Shown here: piece after piece, positions 60,027 through 64,000 of the stretch
Numbering within the stretch: position 1 is the first letter of the stretch
Layout of the letters: every line of letters starts with the position of its first letter
Assembly: GCF_014650915.1 (NCBI RefSeq)
Contig: NZ_BMVW01000004.1
Span: 186,001-250,000 of the forward strand
Length of the DNA: 64,000 bases
Source: Streptomyces poonensis
GTDB taxonomy: Bacteria; Actinomycetota; Actinomycetes; Streptomycetales; Streptomycetaceae
Reading direction: 5' to 3'
Program-made: the position numbers and the translations under genes
The notes under the pieces: model-generated
What the model was told of the DNA's origin: nothing
The model's input: only the letters and a program-made list of their open reading frames with translations
Databases searched by the model: none

Positions 60027-62543
60027 ATGTCACGCACCCGCACCCGGTCGTCCCGCACCCGCTGGAGACTGGGCGTCACCGCGTCCTCCCTGTTGATGGC
60101 GGCGGCGGTCGTCCCGGGCCCGGCGCAGGCCGAGGACGGCACCGAGGCCGCCGACACCACCGACTACGCGATCACCGTCGACCCGAAGGCCAAGGGCGCG
60201 AAGATCGACGACACGATGTACGGCGTCTTCTTCGAGGACATCAACCGGGCCGCCGACGGCGGTCTGTACGCCGAACTCGTGCAGAACCGGTCCTTCGAGT
60301 ACTCCACCGCCGACAACCGCTCGTACACCCCGCTCACCTCCTGGACCGTCACCGGCACCGGCCGGACCGCGGACGACGACGGCCGCCTCAACGAGCGCAA
60401 CCGCACCTACCTGTCCCTCGGCGCCGGCTCGTCCGTCACCAACTCCGGCTACAACACGGGCATCAGCGTCGAGCGCGGCAAGAAGTACGACTTCTCGGTC
60501 TGGGCCCGCGTCGACGGGCGGACGCGCCTGACCCTCACCCTCACCGACTCCGAGGGCGAGCTCGCCAAGGCCCGCAAGGTCACCGCGCGCGGCGGCTGGG
60601 CGAAGTACGAGGCGACGTTCACCGCGAGCCGCACCAGCACCACGGGCCGCGTCACCGTCGCCACGGATCAGGCGGCCGCCCTCGACATGGTCTCCCTCTT
60701 CCCGCGCGACACCTTCAAGGGCCGCGAGAACGGCCTGCGCGAGGACCTCGCCGAGAAGATCGACGCGCTGGACCCCGGCTTCGTCCGCTTCCCCGGCGGC
60801 TGCCTGGTCAACACCGGCTCCATGGAGGACTACAGCGCGGAGTCGAACTGGGAGCGCAAGCGCAGCTACCAGTGGAAGGACACCATCGGCCCGGTCGAGG
60901 AGCGCGCCACCAACGCCAACTTCTGGGGCTACAACCAGAGCTACGGGCTCGGCTACTACGAGTACTTCCAGTTCGCCGAGGACATCGGCGCCATGCCGCT
61001 GCCCGTCGTCCCCGCCCTCGTCACCGGCTGCGGCCAGAACAGGGCCACCGACGACGAGGAACTGCTCCAGCGGCACATCCAGGACACCCTCGACCTGATC
61101 GAGTTCGCCAACGGCCCGGTGACCAGCGAGTGGGGCCGCAAGCGCGCACAGATGGGCCACCCGAAGCCGTTCGGCCTCACCCACCTCGGGGTCGGCAACG
61201 AGGAGAACCTGCCGGTCGAGTTCTTCGCCCGCTTCGAGAAGTTCCGCGCCGCGATCGAGGCCGAGTACCCGGAGATCACCGTCATCTCCAACTCCGGCCC
61301 GGACGACAGCGGCACGACCTTCGACACGGCCTGGGGGCTCAACCGCGAGGCGGACGTCGACATGGTCGACGAGCACTACTACAACAGCCCGCAGTGGTTC
61401 CTCCAGAACAACGACCGCTACGACTCCTACGACCGCAGCGGCCCCAAGGTCTTCCTCGGTGAGTACGCCTCCCAGGGCAACGCCTTCAAGAACGCCCTCT
61501 CCGAGGCCGCGTTCATGACCGGCCTGGAGCGCAACGCGGACATCGTGAAGCTCGCCAGCTACGCGCCGCTGCTCGCCAACGAGGACTACGTCCAGTGGTC
61601 GCCCGACATGATCTGGTTCAACAACCACGCGTCGTGGGGCTCGGCCAACTACGAGACGCAGAAGCTGTTCATGACCAACGTCGGCGACCGCGTCGTCCCG
61701 TCGACCGCCACCTCCACCCCCTCGGTGAGCGGGCCCATCTCGGGCGCCGTCGGCCTGTCGACGTGGGCGACCACGGCCGCGTACGACGACGTGAAGGTCA
61801 CGGGCGAGGACGGCACGACGCTGCTCAGCGACGACTTCAGCGGTGACGCCGCGCAGTGGACGCACACGGGCGGCGGCAGCTGGACCGTGCAGGACGGGCA
61901 GTACGTGCAGACCGACGAGGCGGCCGAGAACACCATGGTGTCGGCCGGCGACACGTCCTGGACGAACTACGACCTCAGCGTGAAGGCCACCAAGAAGTCC
62001 GGCAAGGAGGGCTTCCTGATCGCCTTCGGCGTCAAGGACACCGGGAACTACTACTGGTGGAACCTGGGCGGCTGGAACAACACGTCGTCGGCGGTCGAGC
62101 AGGCTTCGGACGGCGGCAAGTCGACACTCATCTCCAAGCCGCACTCGATCGAGACGGGCCGCGCCTACGACATCGACATCAAGGTGCGCGGCCGCCAGGT
62201 GACCCTGTACCTCGACGGCCAGCAGTGGGGCAGCTTCACCGACGACAAGCCGGCCGAGCCGTTCCGTCAGGTGGTCACGGAGGACGCGAAGACCGGTGAC
62301 CTGATCGTCAAGGTCGTCAACGCCCAGTCGGCGGACGCCCGTACGGCGATCGACCTGGGCGGTGCGAAGGTCGCGTCCAAGAAGGCGAAGGTGACCACGC
62401 TGGCCGCCGCGCCCGACGCGGTGAACACGGAGACGGAGACACCGGTGAAGCCCGAGCAGTCGGTGTTCACCGGGGTGTCCGACCGGTTCACGTACACCTT
62501 CCCGGCGAACTCGATCACCTTCCTGCGGATCAAGCAGAAGTAG
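60027..62543 (+). CDS. secreted alpha-L-arabinofuranosidase, GH51-like, multidomain
   Basis: The 838-residue protein has a Sec-type signal peptide (to about residue 36, VVPGPAQA), a CBM4/9-like module (about 85-220), and a GH51 barrel with acid/base Glu392 in GVGNEE and nucleophile Glu479 in FLGEYAS. A concanavalin-like lectin module (about 575-750: LLSDDFSGDAAQWT, YYWWNLGGWNN, VTLYLDGQQWG) seems inserted before the final beta strands (YTFPANSITFLRI). It would remove arabinose from plant arabinan or arabinoxylan. ATG 60027 follows GGAG. Two inverted repeats lie just upstream. Confidence 0.92.
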   Translation: MSRTRTRSSRTRWRLGVTASSLLMAAAVVPGPAQAEDGTEAADTTDYAITVDPKAKGAKIDDTMYGVFFEDINRAADGGLYAELVQNRSFEYSTADNRSYTPLTSWTVTGTGRTADDDGRLNERNRTYLSLGAGSSVTNSGYNTGISVERGKKYDFSVWARVDGRTRLTLTLTDSEGELAKARKVTARGGWAKYEATFTASRTSTTGRVTVATDQAAALDMVSLFPRDTFKGRENGLREDLAEKIDALDPGFVRFPGGCLVNTGSMEDYSAESNWERKRSYQWKDTIGPVEERATNANFWGYNQSYGLGYYEYFQFAEDIGAMPLPVVPALVTGCGQNRATDDEELLQRHIQDTLDLIEFANGPVTSEWGRKRAQMGHPKPFGLTHLGVGNEENLPVEFFARFEKFRAAIEAEYPEITVISNSGPDDSGTTFDTAWGLNREADVDMVDEHYYNSPQWFLQNNDRYDSYDRSGPKVFLGEYASQGNAFKNALSEAAFMTGLERNADIVKLASYAPLLANEDYVQWSPDMIWFNNHASWGSANYETQKLFMTNVGDRVVPSTATSTPSVSGPISGAVGLSTWATTAAYDDVKVTGEDGTTLLSDDFSGDAAQWTHTGGGSWTVQDGQYVQTDEAAENTMVSAGDTSWTNYDLSVKATKKSGKEGFLIAFGVKDTGNYYWWNLGGWNNTSSAVEQASDGGKSTLISKPHSIETGRAYDIDIKVRGRQVTLYLDGQQWGSFTDDKPAEPFRQVVTEDAKTGDLIVKVVNAQSADARTAIDLGGAKVASKKAKVTTLAAAPDAVNTETETPVKPEQSVFTGVSDRFTYTFPANSITFLRIKQK

Positions 62544-62553
62544 CGCCGGACGA

Positions 62554-62591
62554 GGGCGCGGCCCCGGCGGGGATCCGCCGGGGCCGCGCCC
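62554..62591. terminator. terminator after the arabinofuranosidase
   Basis: GGGCGCGGCCCCGGCGG (62554-62570) pairs perfectly with CCGCCGGGGCCGCGCCC (62575-62591) around GGAT. It lies between two convergent genes and can serve both. Confidence 0.88.
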
Positions 62592-62598
62592 GCGCCCG

Positions 62599-63495
62599 TC
62601 AGCCCAGCAGCTGGGCGAGGCGGCGCCAGCCCTCGAGAGGGAGATCCTCCTGAGGGTTGTCGGTGACCACCTGGAAGGCCACGTGGTCGGCGCCCGCGGC
62701 GTAGAAGGCGTCGACGGCGGCGCGGACGCGGTCCTCGTCGCCCCAGGCGAACACCGCGTCGACCAGACGGTCGCTGCCGCCGTCCGCGAGGTCGTCCTCG
62801 GTGAAGCCGAGCCGCAGGAAGTTGTCGGTGTAGTTGGGCAGGCCCAGGTAGAAGGAGAAGTAGGCGCGGGCCGTGGCGCGGGCGCGCTCCGGGTCGGACT
62901 CCAGGACGACCTTCAGCTCGGGCGCCAGCAGCGGGCCGTCGCCCAGCGCCTCGCGGGCCTGCGCGGTGTGCTCGGGCGTGACCAGGTACGGGTGCGAACC
63001 GGCGGCCCGGTCGTGGGACAGCTTCAGCATCTTCGGGCCGAGCGCGGCCAGCACCCGGCGCCCGGCGGGCACCCCCGCGGCGTCCAGCGCGTCCAGGTAG
63101 CCGACCATGGCCGAGTACGGGCGGCGGTACCGGTCCGTGACCTTGGCATGACTCACGCCGAGGCCCAGCAGGAAGCGGCCGGGGTGCGCGGCCTCCACGT
63201 CGGCGTAACGCCGCGCGGTGTCCTCGGGCTCGTAGTCCCAGATGCTCTGGATACCGGTCGCCACGGTGAGCCGCGTCGTCGCGCCGAGGAGCGGCTCCGC
63301 GTGCTGCGCGCCGGGGCTGCCGCCCAGCCAGACGGCGCCGTACCCGAGCTCCTCGATCTCGGCGGCGGCCTCCGCGATCTCGCCGCGCCGCGCCGGGTCC
63401 TCCGACCGCAGGCCGATGCTCCACAGGCCGTACCGCCCGATCGCCTCCTTCAGTGGTGCGCCGCGGTCCGTCGCGCTCGTCGTGACGTCGTTCAT
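62599..63495 (-). CDS. F420-dependent-type LLM oxidoreductase (TIGR03620-like)
   Basis: The 298-residue protein has the luciferase-like TIM barrel of F420-dependent enzymes: YGLWSIGLRSEDPARR opening, AEIEELGYGAVWLGGSPG, GIQSIWDYEPEDTARRYADVEAAHPGRFLLGLGVSH, and ALGPKMLKLSHDRAAGSHPYL. The cofactor is likely F420; the substrate is unknown. ATG 63495 follows GGAGGG at 8-nt distance; the frame is open to 63540. It is convergent with the arabinofuranosidase gene. Confidence 0.88.
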   Translation of the reverse strand: MNDVTTSATDRGAPLKEAIGRYGLWSIGLRSEDPARRGEIAEAAAEIEELGYGAVWLGGSPGAQHAEPLLGATTRLTVATGIQSIWDYEPEDTARRYADVEAAHPGRFLLGLGVSHAKVTDRYRRPYSAMVGYLDALDAAGVPAGRRVLAALGPKMLKLSHDRAAGSHPYLVTPEHTAQAREALGDGPLLAPELKVVLESDPERARATARAYFSFYLGLPNYTDNFLRLGFTEDDLADGGSDRLVDAVFAWGDEDRVRAAVDAFYAAGADHVAFQVVTDNPQEDLPLEGWRRLAQLLG

Positions 63496-63591
63496 GGGTT
63501 CAGCCCTCCGTTTCGTCGGCACCGCCGTAGCGGCTGACACGGCAGGTCCAACGAGCGGGGCGGCCGGGATAGTCCCCGGCCGGTCGGGTGG

Positions 63592-63642
63592 CCGGCAGCC
63601 GTCAGGAGACCGGCAGCCGTCAGGAGACCAGCAGCATCAGGA
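63592..63642. repeat. 18-bp tandem repeat over the stop codon of the small membrane protein gene
   Basis: CCGGCAGCCGTCAGGAGA occurs at 63592-63609 and 63610-63627, followed by a degenerate third copy (63628-63642). The stop codon of the minus-strand gene is in the second copy. Confidence 0.8.
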
Positions 63643-63931
63643 CGAGGGCGACGGGCGTGAGAAGCATCGCGGCCAGATGGCTCAGCACCGTGCGTGTCAT
63701 GCCCAGCACGGAGAACAGCACCAGTCCGCCCACGAGCCAGCAGCCGAAGATCTGGAGCCCGAGGAACTGAGCCGCGGTCTCCTGCTCGCGCGTGGTGGTC
63801 TCGACGAACAGCGGTGAGCCGATCAGCATCCAGAAGAGCACACAGCTCAGCAGCGCGTCGACCGTTCCCAGGACGGCCGCGACCGGCCGGTCCGCCTCAC
63901 GTGCTCTTCGCCGCAGTCGTATGACGTTCAT
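63620..63931 (-). CDS. small membrane protein, unknown function
   Basis: The 103-residue protein has three hydrophobic segments (about residues 18-38, 54-74, 78-101) after a basic start MNVIRLRRRARE. The second segment follows an acidic stretch (ETTTREQETAAQ). No known family is recognised. ATG 63931 was chosen; the frame is open to 63955 but has no better start. The remaining 69 bases of the window show no feature. Confidence 0.65.
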   Translation of the reverse strand: MNVIRLRRRAREADRPVAAVLGTVDALLSCVLFWMLIGSPLFVETTTREQETAAQFLGLQIFGCWLVGGLVLFSVLGMTRTVLSHLAAMLLTPVALVLMLLVS

Positions 63932-64000
63932 GGCGGGCGAGCCTATAGGGGCCACAGGGGGCCGTGACGAAGACCGGTGGGCGCCTTCGCGGTACGGCGT

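Noticed and set aside
1..64000. Mobile elements, CRISPR arrays, tRNA genes, biosynthetic megasynthases
   Set aside because: I scanned for transposase-like proteins, spaced identical repeats, tRNA T-loop patterns and PKS/NRPS domains and found none; the short tandem repeats here have no spacers.

Overview
This window is a piece of a Streptomyces chromosome. The DNA is very GC-rich with strong GC bias at third codon positions, GTG and TTG starts are common, and many genes are joined by 4-nt GTGA or ATGA stop/start overlaps. The gene order (pafA, pafBC, tatAC, a conservon, infC-rpmI-rplT, pheST) is the one I remember from the Streptomyces chromosome core. No tRNA, rRNA, CRISPR array, prophage or insertion sequence was seen.

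Region 1 (1-12.1 kb) is housekeeping. It starts with the tail of an MFS exporter, then the Pup ligase pafA, two FKBP prolyl isomerases (one lipoprotein, one cytosolic), and the WYL regulators pafB and pafC. A zinc-ribbon protein and a mini membrane protein lead into the twin-arginine translocase genes tatA and tatC, a lipid/diacylglycerol kinase and a HelY-type RNA helicase. Region 2 (12.5-17.3 kb) is a complete conservon (rarABCDE, cvn9 type), a G-protein-like membrane complex ending in a cytochrome P450 that lacks the ExxR motif. Region 3 (17.3-27.8 kb) holds a pseudouridine synthase, a GNAT enzyme, an iron-box-controlled siderophore-interacting protein, a 5'-3' exonuclease, an osmoprotectant ABC transporter whose permease carries two fused binding domains, and several regulators.

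Region 4 (27.8-34.5 kb) reads as an ethanolamine utilisation locus working through gamma-glutamyl intermediates: permease, GlnA4-type ligase, dehydrogenase, aldehyde dehydrogenase, class I amidotransferase/hydrolase and a FadR-type repressor. The permease matters because, as I recall, S. coelicolor was reported to lack one. Region 5 (34.5-41 kb) has a fold-III PLP enzyme, a proline-rich membrane protein paired with a mycosin-like membrane protease, a beta-lactamase-fold hydrolase, an SseB protein and a DUF1844 protein. Region 6 (41-49 kb) is translation: a structured infC leader with an intrinsic terminator, infC with an apparent ATC start, rpmI, rplT, a SpoU methyltransferase, an orphan PAS histidine kinase and pheST.

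Region 7 (49-64 kb) is more variable. It has a PP2C phosphatase, an HTH/TPR regulator, a NUDIX hydrolase, a 3-hydroxybutyryl-CoA dehydrogenase, a Tat-type glycosidase, a divergent DMT transporter/MocR pair whose start codons overlap inside a palindrome, a histidine-phosphatase-fold protein without its catalytic histidines, a secreted GH51-type arabinofuranosidase behind a strong inverted repeat, an F420-type oxidoreductase and a small membrane protein. Several short tandem repeats and a G-quadruplex-type tract lie in the gaps of this region.
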